From positions 124,001-188,000 of the forward strand of contig NZ_FPCI01000002.1 of NCBI RefSeq assembly GCF_900116385.1: 64,000 bases of DNA. The letters are read 5' to 3'. Position 1 is the first letter of the stretch. Every line of letters starts with the position of its first letter. The DNA is from Pseudoxanthomonas sp. YR558. GTDB lineage: Bacteria; Pseudomonadota; Gammaproteobacteria; Xanthomonadales; Xanthomonadaceae. Shown here piece by piece: positions 44,866-54,703 of this stretch. A program made the translations under genes and the position numbers. The notes under the pieces are model-generated. The model ran no database searches. It was not told the origin of the DNA and was given only the letters and a program-made list of their open reading frames with translations.

Positions 44866-46692
44866 ATGTGCGGAATTGTGGGCGCGATCGCCGATCGCGA
44901 CGTGGTGCCAGTACTCATCGAAGGACTGAAGCGGCTGGAATATCGGGGCTACGATTCGGCGGGCATTGCGGTGGTCGACCAGCAGGACGTGCGTCGCGTG
45001 CGCCGCACCGGCCGCGTGGCCGAAATGGAGGGCGCCGCCGCTGCCGAGGGCTTCAACGCGAGCCTGGGCATCGGCCACACACGCTGGGCGACCCACGGTG
45101 GCGTCACCGAGGCCAATGCGCATCCGCACATCAGCCACGGCGTGGCGCTGGTGCACAACGGCATCATCGAGAACCACGAAGAGCAGCGCGAGAAGTTGCG
45201 CGCGCTCGGCTATGTGTTCGAGTCGCAAACCGATACCGAAGTCATCGCGCACCTGATGCACCACCACCTCAAGGGCGGCGACGACCTGCTGACCGCGCTG
45301 CAGCGCACGGTGAAGGAACTGACCGGCGCCTACGCGTTGGCCGTGGTGAGCCGCAAGGAACCCGAGCGCATGGTGTGCGCGCGCATGGGCTGCCCGCTGC
45401 TCATCGGCCTGGGCGAGGGCGAGAACTTCATCGCCTCCGACGTATCCGCGATCATCCAGGCCACCCGCCGCGTGATCTTCCTCGAGGAAGGCGATACCGC
45501 CGAAGTCACCCGCCAGTCGGTACGCGTGTTCGACGGCAAGGACCAGCCCATCGAGCGCGACGTGCACGTGTCCGACGTGTCGCTGGCCTCGCTGGAGCTG
45601 GGCCCGTACCGCCACTTCATGCAGAAGGAAATCCACGAACAGCCGCGCGCGATCGCCGACACCATCGAGGCGGTCATCGACGGCGGCTTCTCGCCCACCC
45701 TGTTCGGCGCGAACGCCGAAGCGGCGTTGAAAGACATCGAGGGCGTGCAGATTCTCGCCTGCGGCACCAGCTACTACGCCGGCATGACCGCGCGCTATTG
45801 GCTGGAAGCCATCGCCGGCGTGCCATGCAACGTCGAGATCGCCAGCGAATACCGCTATCGTGCCGCGTACGCGAACCCCAAGCACCTGATCGTCACCATT
45901 TCGCAGTCGGGCGAAACGCTGGACACGATGGAGGCGCTGAAGTACGCCAAGTCGTTGGGCCACCAGCACACGTTGTCGATCTGCAACGTGCCCGAGAGCG
46001 CCATCCCGCGCGCCAGCGAACTGGTCTGTTACACCCGCGCCGGCGCCGAGATCGGCGTGGCGTCGACGAAGGCCTTCACGACCCAGCTGGCGGCGCTGTT
46101 CCAGCTGACCGTCGTGCTGGGCAAGTTGCGCGGCAAGGTCACGCCGGAGCAGGAGGCCGACTACCTGGAACAGCTGCGCCACCTGCCGGGCAGCGTGCAG
46201 CACGCATTGAACCTGGAGCCGCAGATCGCCGCGTGGGCGGAGCGTTTCGCGCCGAAGTCCGACGCGTTGTTCCTCGGTCGCGGCCTGCATTACCCGATCG
46301 CGCTGGAAGGCGCGCTCAAGCTGAAGGAAATCTCCTACATCCACGCGGAAGCCTATCCGGCGGGTGAGTTGAAGCACGGGCCGCTGGCGCTGGTGGATGC
46401 GGACATGCCGGTAGTGGTGATCGCACCGAACGATGTCCTGCTGGAAAAAGTGAAATCCAACATGCAGGAAGTGCGCGCGCGCGGTGGCGAACTGTTCGTG
46501 TTCACCGACCAGGACAGCCATTTCAGCGAATCCGAGGGCGTGCACGTGATCCGCACGCCGCGCCATGTCGGTGTGCTCAGCCCCATCGTGCACACCATTC
46601 CGGTGCAGCTGCTGGCGTACCACACCGCGCTCGCGCGCGGCACCGACGTGGACAAGCCGCGCAACCTCGCCAAATCGGTGACGGTGGAATGA
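44866..46692 (+). CDS. glmS: glutamine-fructose-6-phosphate aminotransferase (isomerizing)
   Basis: The 608-residue enzyme has the glutaminase domain with nucleophile Cys2 ([21 protein letters not shown]), [13 protein letters not shown] and [12 protein letters not shown]. Two SIS sugar-isomerase domains follow ([46 protein letters not shown]), and the end is LAKSVTVE. It makes glucosamine 6-phosphate, the entry to UDP-GlcNAc synthesis together with GlmU. There is no glmS ribozyme, as expected outside Firmicutes. Its upstream region is shared with the sigma-54 exporter operon. Confidence 0.97.
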   Translation: MCGIVGAIADRDVVPVLIEGLKRLEYRGYDSAGIAVVDQQDVRRVRRTGRVAEMEGAAAAEGFNASLGIGHTRWATHGGVTEANAHPHISHGVALVHNGIIENHEEQREKLRALGYVFESQTDTEVIAHLMHHHLKGGDDLLTALQRTVKELTGAYALAVVSRKEPERMVCARMGCPLLIGLGEGENFIASDVSAIIQATRRVIFLEEGDTAEVTRQSVRVFDGKDQPIERDVHVSDVSLASLELGPYRHFMQKEIHEQPRAIADTIEAVIDGGFSPTLFGANAEAALKDIEGVQILACGTSYYAGMTARYWLEAIAGVPCNVEIASEYRYRAAYANPKHLIVTISQSGETLDTMEALKYAKSLGHQHTLSICNVPESAIPRASELVCYTRAGAEIGVASTKAFTTQLAALFQLTVVLGKLRGKVTPEQEADYLEQLRHLPGSVQHALNLEPQIAAWAERFAPKSDALFLGRGLHYPIALEGALKLKEISYIHAEAYPAGELKHGPLALVDADMPVVVIAPNDVLLEKVKSNMQEVRARGGELFVFTDQDSHFSESEGVHVIRTPRHVGVLSPIVHTIPVQLLAYHTALARGTDVDKPRNLAKSVTVE

Positions 46693-46770
46693 CGGTTGTC
46701 GCGCCGCTGTAACAGTCGGCACCGACAATGGCGCCTGCAACGAGGATCCTCTCTCCTCCCGCGTTGCTCC

Positions 46771-46805
46771 AAAGCCCGGTCTCTGCCGGGCTTTGTGCTT
46801 TCTGG
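46771..46805 (+). terminator. Rho-independent terminator after glmS
   Basis: AAAGCCCGG pairs with CCGGGCTTT across TCTCTG, followed by GTGCTTTCTGG. It is 78 bases beyond the glmS stop and just before the end of the converging diguanylate cyclase gene, for which it could also act. Confidence 0.75.
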
Positions 46806-46807
46806 TT

Positions 46808-48892
46808 TCAGTCCGTCAGGCAGGGTGCGGGTGCGGCGTGGCGGGTATGTACGAGGCGGTCCGCCGCCACGGGTTCGCCGAGCAGGTAGCCCTGGTAGAA
46901 GTCGCAGCCCAGCTGCCGCAGCTGCTGTTGCTGGCCGGGCGTTTCGACCCCTTCGGCGACGACCTTGAGGTTTAGCGTGCGGCCCAGTGCCACGATCGAC
47001 GCCACGATCGCCGCGTCGTCGGCGTTGGATTCCAACTCGCGGACGAAGGCGCGGTCGATCTTCAGCTCGGTGGCCGGCAAGCGCTTGAGATACAGCAGGC
47101 TGGAGTAGCCGGTACCGAAATCGTCGATGGAGATCCGCACGCCCATGCGCGTCAGTTCGTCGAGGATGCCGACGCTGGCGTCGGCATCGCGCATGGCGGT
47201 GGTCTCGGTGATCTCCAGGGTCAGGCGCGTCGGGTCCAGCGCATGCCGCGCCAACGTATCGCGTACCGTTTCCACCAGCGATGGCGAGGAGAACTGCAGC
47301 GGCGACAGGTTCACCGCGATGGTGGGCACATCGTGGCCGGCGTTGTCCCAGGCGTGCAGTTGCCGGCAGGCTTCGTCCAGCACCCATTCGCCCAGACTCA
47401 GGATCAGCCCGCTGCGCTCGGCCGCGGCGATGAATGCCCCCGGCGGCAGCAGCCCCATGTCCGGATGCTGCCAGCGCAGCAGGGCTTCCACGCCCGCCAT
47501 GCGGTAGTCGGGTGCGGCAAACTTGGGCTGGTAATGCAGCACGAGCTCGTTGCGCTCCACTGCGCGACGCAGGTCGTTCAGCAGCTTCAGCTGCTGGTGC
47601 GCGCTGATGTTCATCGACGGCGCGAAGAACGTGTAGCCGTTCCGGCCGTTGTCCTTGGTGTGGTACATCGCGGCATCGGCGTGCGCCATCAGGTCGCGCT
47701 CGGTCATGCCGTCGGAGGGATACATGGCGATGCCGATGCTAGCGGTGACCTGCACGTCGATCCCCTGCGCCTGGATCGGCAGCGCCACCGCATCGAGGAT
47801 GCGTTGTGCGACCACCGCGGCATCGTCCGGGTCGGTGGTGGGGGCGACCAGCACGAACTCATCGCCGCCGAGCCGCGACAGCGTGTCCTGGCTGCGCAGC
47901 AGGCCGCGGACGCGGGTGGCGACGTCGGCGAGCAGCAGGTCGCCGGCCTGGTGGCCGTAGGCATCGTTGACGCTCTTGAAGCCGTCGAGGTCCAGGAACA
48001 TCACCGCCAGCGACTCCTGCTTGCGCTTGGCTTTCTCGATGGCCTGTTCGATGCGGTCCTGCAGCAGCACGCGGTTCGGCAGCTTCGTGAGCGGGTCGTG
48101 CAGCGCGGCCTGCACCAGTTCCTCATTGGCGCGCGCCAGCGAGATCGCGAGGTGGCGGGTGCGCAGGTGCATCTGCCGGTCCAGCACGGACACGATCAAC
48201 GCGATGCCCATGATCGCCACGGTGGCCACCACCACCAGCACGGCCAGCCACTGCGTCGGCACACCACCATCGCGCGCCGCGCCGCACCAACTGTCGGCCG
48301 GGAAGCGGGCGGCGGCCATGCCGGTGTAGTGCATGCCGACGATGGCGAAGCCCATCACCACCGCGGCGATCAGGCGCATGCCGTGCCGGCGATGGCCACG
48401 ACGCAGATGGAAGGCGATCCACAGTGCGGCACCGGAGGCGACCACCGCGATCACGATGGAAAGCGCGAACCACAGCGGGTCGTAGTCGATGCCGGGTTGC
48501 ATGCGCAGCGCCGCCATGCCGATGTAGTGCATCACCGCGATGCCCGCGCCCATCAGCACGGCGCCGAGACACAGCAGGCGCACGGGCAGGTCCGGTCGCG
48601 ACACCAGCCACAGGGCGAAGGCGGAGACGCCTACCGCCGCAAGCATCGAGTAGAGAGTGATGGCGAGGTCGTAGCCGAGCGGGATCGGCAGGTCGAACGC
48701 GAGCATGCCGACGAAATGCATCGACCAGATGCCCAGGCCCATCGCCATCGCGCCGCCCGCCAGCCACCAGCGCGCTGCGGAGGTGCCTTGCGTGGTCGTG
48801 ACGCGGCCGGCCATGTCCAGCGCGGTGTAGGACGCCAGGATGGCGACCAGCAGCGAAAAGAGGACGAGGACCTCGTTGTAGGTTCCGGACAT
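46808..48892 (-). CDS. MHYT-GGDEF-EAL membrane protein (cyclic di-GMP turnover)
   Basis: The 694-residue protein has seven N-terminal helices with three MHYT-type motifs (MHFVGM, MHYIGM, MHYTGM), a proposed copper-linked sensor of O2, CO or NO. The GGDEF domain is intact (RLGGDEF, near residue 350). The EAL domain keeps its key residues: VEALLRW, NLSPLQF, LEITETTAM, DDFGTGYSSL, LKIDRAFV and VAEGVET. Both synthase and phosphodiesterase activity are possible; which dominates cannot be told. It is monocistronic, on the strand opposite glmS. Confidence 0.93.
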   Translation of the reverse strand: MSGTYNEVLVLFSLLVAILASYTALDMAGRVTTTQGTSAARWWLAGGAMAMGLGIWSMHFVGMLAFDLPIPLGYDLAITLYSMLAAVGVSAFALWLVSRPDLPVRLLCLGAVLMGAGIAVMHYIGMAALRMQPGIDYDPLWFALSIVIAVVASGAALWIAFHLRRGHRRHGMRLIAAVVMGFAIVGMHYTGMAAARFPADSWCGAARDGGVPTQWLAVLVVVATVAIMGIALIVSVLDRQMHLRTRHLAISLARANEELVQAALHDPLTKLPNRVLLQDRIEQAIEKAKRKQESLAVMFLDLDGFKSVNDAYGHQAGDLLLADVATRVRGLLRSQDTLSRLGGDEFVLVAPTTDPDDAAVVAQRILDAVALPIQAQGIDVQVTASIGIAMYPSDGMTERDLMAHADAAMYHTKDNGRNGYTFFAPSMNISAHQQLKLLNDLRRAVERNELVLHYQPKFAAPDYRMAGVEALLRWQHPDMGLLPPGAFIAAAERSGLILSLGEWVLDEACRQLHAWDNAGHDVPTIAVNLSPLQFSSPSLVETVRDTLARHALDPTRLTLEITETTAMRDADASVGILDELTRMGVRISIDDFGTGYSSLLYLKRLPATELKIDRAFVRELESNADDAAIVASIVALGRTLNLKVVAEGVETPGQQQQLRQLGCDFYQGYLLGEPVAADRLVHTRHAAPAPCLTD

Positions 48893-49005
48893 GGGGGACG
48901 CACCGATGCCCAGTGAGGGCTGTCGGAACCGTATCGGCCGCTACGCTTTGAACTTGAGCGCCGCGGCCGCCGCCGAGGCGACCGCGGGCAGGACCGGACG
49001 CCCGG

Positions 49006-50214
49006 TCAGACGCGCCCGAACACCAGGCTCGCGTTGGTGCCGCCGAAGCCGAAGCTGTTGGACATCACCGTATCCAGCGTCGCGTCGCGGCTCGCCTGCA
49101 CGATGGGGAAGCCCGACGCACCTTCATCGAGCGTTTCGATGTTGGCCGAGCCCGCGATGAAGCCGTCGCGCATCATCAGCAGGCAATAGATGGCCTCGTG
49201 CACGCTGGCCGCGCCGAGTGAGTGACCGGACAACGCCTTGGTCGAGGAGATCGGCGGCAGGGTGTCGCCGAGCGCGGTGCGGATCGCGTCGAGTTCGATC
49301 ACGTCGCCCAGCGGCGTCGAGGTGCCATGGGTGTTGAGGTAGTCCAGCGGCGCGGTGACGCCTTCCAGCGCCATCTGCATGCAGCGCACCGCGCCTTCGC
49401 CGGATGGCGCCACCATGTCGGCGCCGTCGGAGGTCACGCCGTAGCCGAGCAGTTCGGCATGGATGCGCGCGCCGCGCTTGACCGCATGGTCGTAGTCCTC
49501 GAGCACCAGCATGCCGCCGCCACCGGCGATGACGAAGCCGTCGCGGTCCGCGTCGTAAGGACGCGACGCGTGGGTCGGGTCGTCGTTGCGCTTGCTCGAC
49601 AGCGCGCCCATGGCGTCGAACATCATCGTCAGCGCCCAGTGCAGTTCCTCGCCACCGCCGGCGAAGACGATGTCCTGGCGGCCGGCGCGAATCAGGTCCG
49701 CCGCCGCGCCGATGCAGTGCGCGGAGGTCGCGCAGGCCGCGGAGATCGAATAGCTGACGCCCTTGATCTTGAAGGCGGTGGCCAGCGTCGCCGATACCGT
49801 CGAGCACATCGTGCGCGGGACCATGTACGGGCCGACCTTGCGAATGCCGCGCGCACGCAGCAGGTCGGCCGCTTCGATTTGCCACTCGGCCGAACCGCCG
49901 CCGGAACCGGCGATCAGACCGGTACGCGGCTGGCTGACCAGGGCCTCGTCCAGGCCGGCATCGGCGATCGCATCGCGCAGCGCGATGTGCGCGAACGCCG
50001 CGGCGTCGCCCATGAAGCGCTTCTGCTTGCGGTCGATCTGCGCATCGAGGTCGATCTCGGGCGCACCGCCGACCTGGCTGCGGAAGCCGAGCTCGGCGTA
50101 CTGCGGGATATGGCGGATGCCGGAGCGGCCTTCGCGCAACGCGGCCGACACGGTGTCCGCGTCGTTGCCCAGGCAGGACGTGATGCCCAGGCCGGTGATG
50201 ACGACACGGCGCAT
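49006..50214 (-). CDS. fabB: beta-ketoacyl-ACP synthase I
   Basis: The 402-residue synthase has the active-site Cys in [16 protein letters not shown], the two His in [11 protein letters not shown] and [12 protein letters not shown], and the terminal [14 protein letters not shown]. FabB elongates unsaturated acyl chains made via FabA. Its ATG shares one base with the fabA stop (TGATG), the classical fabAB operon for anaerobic-type unsaturated fatty acid synthesis. GTG/ATG extensions upstream would run through fabA and are rejected. Confidence 0.95.
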   Translation of the reverse strand: MRRVVITGLGITSCLGNDADTVSAALREGRSGIRHIPQYAELGFRSQVGGAPEIDLDAQIDRKQKRFMGDAAAFAHIALRDAIADAGLDEALVSQPRTGLIAGSGGGSAEWQIEAADLLRARGIRKVGPYMVPRTMCSTVSATLATAFKIKGVSYSISAACATSAHCIGAAADLIRAGRQDIVFAGGGEELHWALTMMFDAMGALSSKRNDDPTHASRPYDADRDGFVIAGGGGMLVLEDYDHAVKRGARIHAELLGYGVTSDGADMVAPSGEGAVRCMQMALEGVTAPLDYLNTHGTSTPLGDVIELDAIRTALGDTLPPISSTKALSGHSLGAASVHEAIYCLLMMRDGFIAGSANIETLDEGASGFPIVQASRDATLDTVMSNSFGFGGTNASLVFGRV

Positions 50215-50729
50215 CAGAAGCTCTCCGTCGACGTGAACAAGCCCACGCGCAGATCGCGCGCGGTGTAGATCTCGCGGCCATCGACCAGCATGCGGCCATC
50301 GGCCACCGCCAGCACCAGCTTGCGATTGACCACGCGGCTGATGTCGATCTCGTAGCTCACGCGCTTGGCCGTGGGGAGTACCTGGCCGGTGAACTTCACT
50401 TCGCCGGAACCCAGTGCGCGGCCGCGGCCGGGCGCGCCGATCCACGTCAGGAAGAAGCCGGTCAGCTGCCACATCGCATCCAGGCCCAGGCAGCCGGGCA
50501 TCACCGGATCGCCGAGGAAGTGGCACTGGAAAAACCACAGGTCCGGATGGATATCGAGTTCGGCGCGCACCATGCCCTTGCCATGCGTACCGCCGTCCTG
50601 GCGGATCTCGGTGATGCGGTCGAACATCAGCATCGGGTCGTTCGGGAGACGGCCGCTGTCGGGGCCGAAGAGTTCACCGCGCGCGCTGGCCAGCAGCTGT
50701 TCGCGCGAGAAGGAAGCGGGGGCGTTCAT
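50214..50729 (-). CDS. fabA: 3-hydroxydecanoyl-ACP dehydratase/isomerase
   Basis: The 171-residue FabA matches E. coli (172). Active-site His is in [24 protein letters not shown], with the acid in GLDAMWQ. It dehydrates 3-hydroxydecanoyl-ACP and isomerises the double bond, the branch point to unsaturated fatty acids. First gene of the fabAB pair. A 16-bp palindrome sits 31-46 bases upstream of the ATG. Confidence 0.96.
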   Translation of the reverse strand: MNAPASFSREQLLASARGELFGPDSGRLPNDPMLMFDRITEIRQDGGTHGKGMVRAELDIHPDLWFFQCHFLGDPVMPGCLGLDAMWQLTGFFLTWIGAPGRGRALGSGEVKFTGQVLPTAKRVSYEIDISRVVNRKLVLAVADGRMLVDGREIYTARDLRVGLFTSTESF

Positions 50730-50759
50730 TGCGTCGTCCGTTCTGCGAAGGCGCAAATA

Positions 50760-50775
50760 ATGCACACATGTGCAT
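50760..50775. promoter_or_regulatory. palindromic operator candidate in the fabA promoter
   Basis: ATGCACA-CA-TGTGCAT is a perfect 7-2-7 inverted repeat. On the minus strand TTGATT, 16 bases, TATGCA forms a plausible promoter whose -10 overlaps the repeat. A fatty-acid repressor of the FabR/DesT kind could bind here; the binding protein is not in the window. Confidence 0.5.
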
Positions 50776-50943
50776 ACGCTTGTCTTGATGCAAATCAACC
50801 AGGTTTTTCCATACGCCGGCGTACCATTGCGGAAGTGCAATTGCGGCAAGGGTTTCACGCGATCCGCCCGCATCTCCACACGCGTGCGTATCCAACGTGC
50901 ACGCATCCATGCGATCGCGTACGGCCGCCGATATCATCGCGTG

Positions 50944-52026
50944 ATGCGCAAGATCATCCACATCGACATGGACGCCTTCTACGCGTCGGTGGAGCAGCGC
51001 GACGATCCGTCGCTGCGCGGGCGACCGGTGGTCGTGGCGTGGCGCGGCGAGCGCTCGGTGGTGTGCGCGGCGTCCTACGAAGCGCGCGTGTTCGGCGTGC
51101 GCTCGGCGATGCCGGCGGTGCGAGCGGAGCGTTTGTGCCCGCAGGCGGTGTTCGTGCCGCCCGATTTCATCCGCTACAAAGCGGTGTCGCGGCAGGTGCG
51201 CGAGATCTTCTTTCGTCACACCGACCTGGTCGAACCGCTCTCGCTGGACGAGGCCTACCTCGACGTCACCGCGCCGAAGACCGACCTGCCGACAGCCACC
51301 GCCGTGGCGGAAACCATCCGCGCGCAGATCCGCGAAGAAACGCAGCTCACCGCGTCGGCCGGCGTGGCACCCAACAAGTTCCTTGCCAAGATCGCCTCGG
51401 ACTGGCGCAAGCCGGATGGCCAGTTCGTCCTGCGCCCGCACCAGGTGGAAGCATTCCTGACGCCGCTGCCGGTGGAGCGCATCCCGGGCGTCGGCAAGGT
51501 GATGCAGGGGCGCTTGAATGCGGATGGCATCCACACCGTCGGCGACCTGCGCCTGCACGCGCAGCACGAACTGGAAGCGCGCTACGGCAGCTTCGGCGGC
51601 AGCCTGTACCGGCGCGCGCGCGGTATCGACGAACGGCCCGTGGAGCCCGACCAGCCCGTGCAATCGATCTCCTCCGAAGACACCTTCGCCACCGACCTGC
51701 TGTTGTCGGAACTGGAGCCGCACATCGTCCGCATCGCGGAAAAGGCGTGGCAGGCCAGCCGCAAGACCGAGCGCGTGGGCCGCACGGTGGTGCTGAAGCT
51801 GAAGACCGCACAGTTCCGCATCCTCACCCGCAGCTTCACGCCGGAATCGCCGCCATCCTCCGCGCAGGAATTCATCGATATCGCCCTGGCGCTGCGCGAA
51901 CGCGTCGACCTGCCGGGCGCCACCCGCTACCGGCTGGTGGGCGTGGGGCTGTCGGGCTTCCGGGATCGGGATGAGATGGCGACCCAACCGGGCTTGTTCG
52001 ACGGAGCGGAGTTGGCTGCCGGTTGA
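50944..52026 (+). CDS. dinB: DNA polymerase IV (Y family)
   Basis: The 360-residue Y-family polymerase begins RKIIHIDMDAFYASVEQRD with the catalytic Asp pair region. It has SLDEAYLDVT (second catalytic acids), GVAPNKFLAKIASDWRKPDG and helix-hairpin-helix IPGVGKVMQGRL. The C-terminal tail TQPGLFDG looks like a beta-clamp binding motif (Q-x2-LF). It performs translesion synthesis. ATG 50944 is chosen; GTG 50941 is adjacent. I saw no clear LexA box in the preceding gap shared with fabA. Confidence 0.95.
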   Translation: MRKIIHIDMDAFYASVEQRDDPSLRGRPVVVAWRGERSVVCAASYEARVFGVRSAMPAVRAERLCPQAVFVPPDFIRYKAVSRQVREIFFRHTDLVEPLSLDEAYLDVTAPKTDLPTATAVAETIRAQIREETQLTASAGVAPNKFLAKIASDWRKPDGQFVLRPHQVEAFLTPLPVERIPGVGKVMQGRLNADGIHTVGDLRLHAQHELEARYGSFGGSLYRRARGIDERPVEPDQPVQSISSEDTFATDLLLSELEPHIVRIAEKAWQASRKTERVGRTVVLKLKTAQFRILTRSFTPESPPSSAQEFIDIALALRERVDLPGATRYRLVGVGLSGFRDRDEMATQPGLFDGAELAAG

Positions 52027-52031
52027 GCCAG

Positions 52032-52060
52032 AAAAAAGCCCGGCAATGCCGGGCTTCTTC
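52032..52060 (-). terminator. terminator between dinB and btuB (stronger on minus strand)
   Basis: AAGCCCGGC pairs with GCCGGGCTT around a 3-base loop. The minus side ends in TTTTTTC, the plus side in CTTCC. It probably ends both converging transcripts. Confidence 0.85.
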
Positions 52061-52081
52061 CTGTTGCGTGCCGCCGTCGAA

Positions 52082-53947
52082 TCACTCGGCCGGCTGGTAG
52101 CGCAAGCTCAGGCCGTAGGTGCGGCCGGCCTGGTTGTACCAGGCGACGGTTTCGTACTCGCGATCGAATACGTTGCCCACCTTCGCCTGCAGCGTCCATG
52201 CCGGTGCGATGGCGTACTCCAGGCGCAGATCCAGCGTGCTGTAGCCGCCCAGGCGGACGGTGTTAGCCAGGTTGTCGTAGCGCTCACCCGCGGCGTTGAA
52301 CGTCACGCCGGTACGGAACGCGCCGAACGCGCGGTCCACGTCGATGCGCGCGGTGTTGCGCGGACGGCGTGCCAGCAGGTTGTCGTCGTTGAAGCCGGCC
52401 GACCGATTGCGTGGATCGGTGTGGCTCAGCTGGGTGGCGACGTCGAAGCCTGCGACCGCGAAGTCGACGGTGAACTCCGCGCCGCGGATGCGGGCTTCGT
52501 CGATGTTGTTGGGCAGGAAGATCGCCGCGTCGTAGGAGATCAGCTGGTCAACTTTGTTCTGGTAGACGTTGAACGTCCAGTTCCAGGTGTCCGCGTACTG
52601 CGCGATGCCGAGGTTGACGCTCTCGGACTCTTCCGGCTTCAGGTCCGGATTGCCGAAGAACGGGTAGTAAAGGTCGTTGAAGCTCGGCGCCTTGAAGCCG
52701 GTGGCCACGCTGGCGGTCAGCTTCAGGCCGTTACCGAAGCCGAACCCGTAGCCCAGGCTACCGGTGGTGTGGTTGCCGAACTGCTCGTTGTCGTCGTTGC
52801 GGACGCTGGCCTGCAGCTGGTGCGCGCCGAAGCGGCCCTGGTATTCGACGAAGCCGGCCAGGTTGTCGCGCTGGGTGATGTCGAAGGCGGTGGCGCTTTC
52901 CACGTTGTCGTCCTGCCAGTCGATGCCGGCGGTCAGCAGCTGGTTGGCGGCCACGGCGAAGTCGCCCTGCGCCGACGCCACGTAGCGACGCGTCTCGAAG
53001 TAACCGGACGGCACGTCATCGTGGAAGTCGTCGGACTTGTCGTCGTTGCGGCCCAGGCTCAGCAGCAGGTTGACCTTGTCGCTCGGCGCGTAGCGCAGCT
53101 TGGTGCCCAACACCTGCTGCACGGTTTCGGAGCGGTTGGTGAAGCTGCCGTCGAACTCGCTCTCGCCATCGGCGCGCAGCGCGTTGGCTTCCAGCGTCAG
53201 CGTATCGGTGAACGAGTAACCGCCGCGCAGGTTGGCCGAAGTGTTGCGGTAGCCGTCGCGGTCGGGTTCGTCGGCGAAGCAGCCGGCGCCGAACGGGTTC
53301 GCGGCATCCCCGCTGGTGCCGCGGCAGGCATTGAAGCCGTCGGTGCGCGTGTACGCCACGTCGGCGCCGAACCAGCCGCGGCCGATGCCGCCGCCGATAC
53401 CGGCACTGGCTTCACGCGTGCTATCGCTCCCCACGCCGATGCGGAAGTTCGGCCGCACCTTGCCGGTGTTGCGGCGGGTGAACACCTGGATCACGCCGCC
53501 GATGGCTTCGGAGCCCCACAGGCTCGAGCGCGGACCGCGCACGATTTCGACGCGATCGATCTGGTCGATCGGCAGGTCCTGCAATGCCGGCAGGCCGGCG
53601 GTCGCCGAGCCCATGCGCACGCCATCCACGAGCACCAGCACGTGGTCGGATTCGGCGCCGCGCAGATTGAGCGTGGTGATCTTGCCTGCACCGCCCTGGT
53701 TGGCGATCGAGATGCCGGCGCGTCCCTGCAGGAGTTCGCCCAGCGAGCGCGCCTGGCTGCGCTGGATTGCGTCGCGGCCAATCACCTCTGCTGGGACCAG
53801 GCTGTCTTCGATGGACACCTCGGTACGCGTGCCCGAGACGACGATTTCGTCGAGGTTGGTGGCGTCCTGCGCCTGCGCCGCGATCGGCAGCGCCATCGCG
53901 ACCGCGAGGGCCAGCAGGGAAGGGGAGGAAAAAGTACGGCTCTGCAT
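52082..53947 (-). CDS. btuB: TonB-dependent vitamin B12 receptor BtuB
   Basis: The 621-residue receptor has a signal peptide (LLALAVAMALPIAAQAQ), a TonB box (TNLDEIVVSGTRT), the plug (GRAGISIANQGGAGKITTLNLRGAESDHVLVLVDGVR; DRVEIVRGPRSSLWGSEAIGGVIQVFT) and a barrel ending TYGLSLRYQPAE. BtuB proteins are about 610 residues. The cobalamin riboswitch directly upstream supports the assignment. It imports cobalamin across the outer membrane; no btuCDF genes follow in this window. Confidence 0.95.
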   Translation of the reverse strand: MQSRTFSSPSLLALAVAMALPIAAQAQDATNLDEIVVSGTRTEVSIEDSLVPAEVIGRDAIQRSQARSLGELLQGRAGISIANQGGAGKITTLNLRGAESDHVLVLVDGVRMGSATAGLPALQDLPIDQIDRVEIVRGPRSSLWGSEAIGGVIQVFTRRNTGKVRPNFRIGVGSDSTREASAGIGGGIGRGWFGADVAYTRTDGFNACRGTSGDAANPFGAGCFADEPDRDGYRNTSANLRGGYSFTDTLTLEANALRADGESEFDGSFTNRSETVQQVLGTKLRYAPSDKVNLLLSLGRNDDKSDDFHDDVPSGYFETRRYVASAQGDFAVAANQLLTAGIDWQDDNVESATAFDITQRDNLAGFVEYQGRFGAHQLQASVRNDDNEQFGNHTTGSLGYGFGFGNGLKLTASVATGFKAPSFNDLYYPFFGNPDLKPEESESVNLGIAQYADTWNWTFNVYQNKVDQLISYDAAIFLPNNIDEARIRGAEFTVDFAVAGFDVATQLSHTDPRNRSAGFNDDNLLARRPRNTARIDVDRAFGAFRTGVTFNAAGERYDNLANTVRLGGYSTLDLRLEYAIAPAWTLQAKVGNVFDREYETVAWYNQAGRTYGLSLRYQPAE

Positions 53948-54064
53948 CGGAACAACTCCATCGCGCGCCCCGCGCGCATTCTTCGGCGTGGAGTCGCGAT
54001 GGAAAGGGGTGCGGAGCGGACAGCGCAGGCGAAGCGGCGCGGCACGCCGCGACGCCCTCCGCAT

Positions 54065-54288
54065 CGCAACCAGTGGACTCCCAGGCCGGTCTCCGGGCTT
54101 GCGAACGAGTGCAGGGCACTCCGCCGTGGCGCCTTCCCATGCGTCGTGGACGCACAGTGGCCGATGCCGCGGCTGTCTTCGCCTACCGTTGCGGGGGCAG
54201 CGCCGGAATGCCGCCGTGGGGCGGGTCACCGGCTTCCCGTTTCAACCCGGCACGAGGCGCGGGTCACCTGAAAGCGCGCGCAGTATAC
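54065..54288 (-). promoter_or_regulatory. cobalamin riboswitch and promoter of btuB
   Basis: On the minus strand the B12-riboswitch hallmarks are in order: GGGAAGCCGGTG (near 54240), the B12 box GCTGCCCCCGCAACGGTA (near 54195), and AGCCCGGAGACCGGCC (near 54085). A -10 box TATACT lies at 54288-54283, just upstream. Cobalamin binding is expected to shut off btuB. About 120 bases separate the aptamer from the ATG, room for an expression platform. Confidence 0.93.
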
Positions 54289-54334
54289 GGGAAGCGCTCG
54301 CGTCGCCGTCAGGCCACGCGGTCACTCCAGGCGA

Positions 54335-54703
54335 TCAGTCGTCGCCGCGCGAGTCAAACAGGTTCAGGGACGGGCCCGTGTCTTCTTCCTGCTCGGTGTG
54401 GGTCGTCGTCACCGGGCCAGCCGCGGGGCGGCCACGTGGCGGCGGCAGCAGGGCCGCGGCCGCGTCGTAGGCCACCAGCAGTTCGCCGCGGCGTGCTTCC
54501 GGCAACTGCTGCCAGTGGCAATCCAGCAGCGCGCCTTCCAGCGCGTACAGCAGGTTGAGGCTGGGGCGGAACCCCGCACGCTTGACCCGGATGAAGGCCT
54601 CGACCGCGCCGACCGACTCCAGGTCCTCCTGCGTGCGCAGGCCGACCTGGCGGAGCCAGGCGGCGGACTTGGGGCCGATGTTGCGCAGCTTGGTGCCTGT
54701 CAT
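54335..54703 (-). CDS. TfoX/Sxy C-terminal-domain protein
   Basis: This 122-residue protein contains only the helix-hairpin-helix-like TfoX_C domain: LRNIGPKSAAWLRQVGLRTQEDLESVGAVEAFIRVKRAG..LNLLYALEGALLDCHWQQLPE. The N-terminal Sxy domain is absent. The tail is Pro/acidic (HTEQEEDTGPSLNLFDSRGDD). Full-length Sxy activates competence genes with CRP; stand-alone C-domains have no settled role. Its ATG overlaps the end of the preceding gene by 4 bases. Confidence 0.88.
   Translation of the reverse strand: MTGTKLRNIGPKSAAWLRQVGLRTQEDLESVGAVEAFIRVKRAGFRPSLNLLYALEGALLDCHWQQLPEARRGELLVAYDAAAALLPPPRGRPAAGPVTTTHTEQEEDTGPSLNLFDSRGDD

Noticed and set aside
44833..44866. glmS ribozyme
   Set aside because: The glmS leader is too short and lacks ribozyme features; the ribozyme occurs in Firmicutes and relatives.
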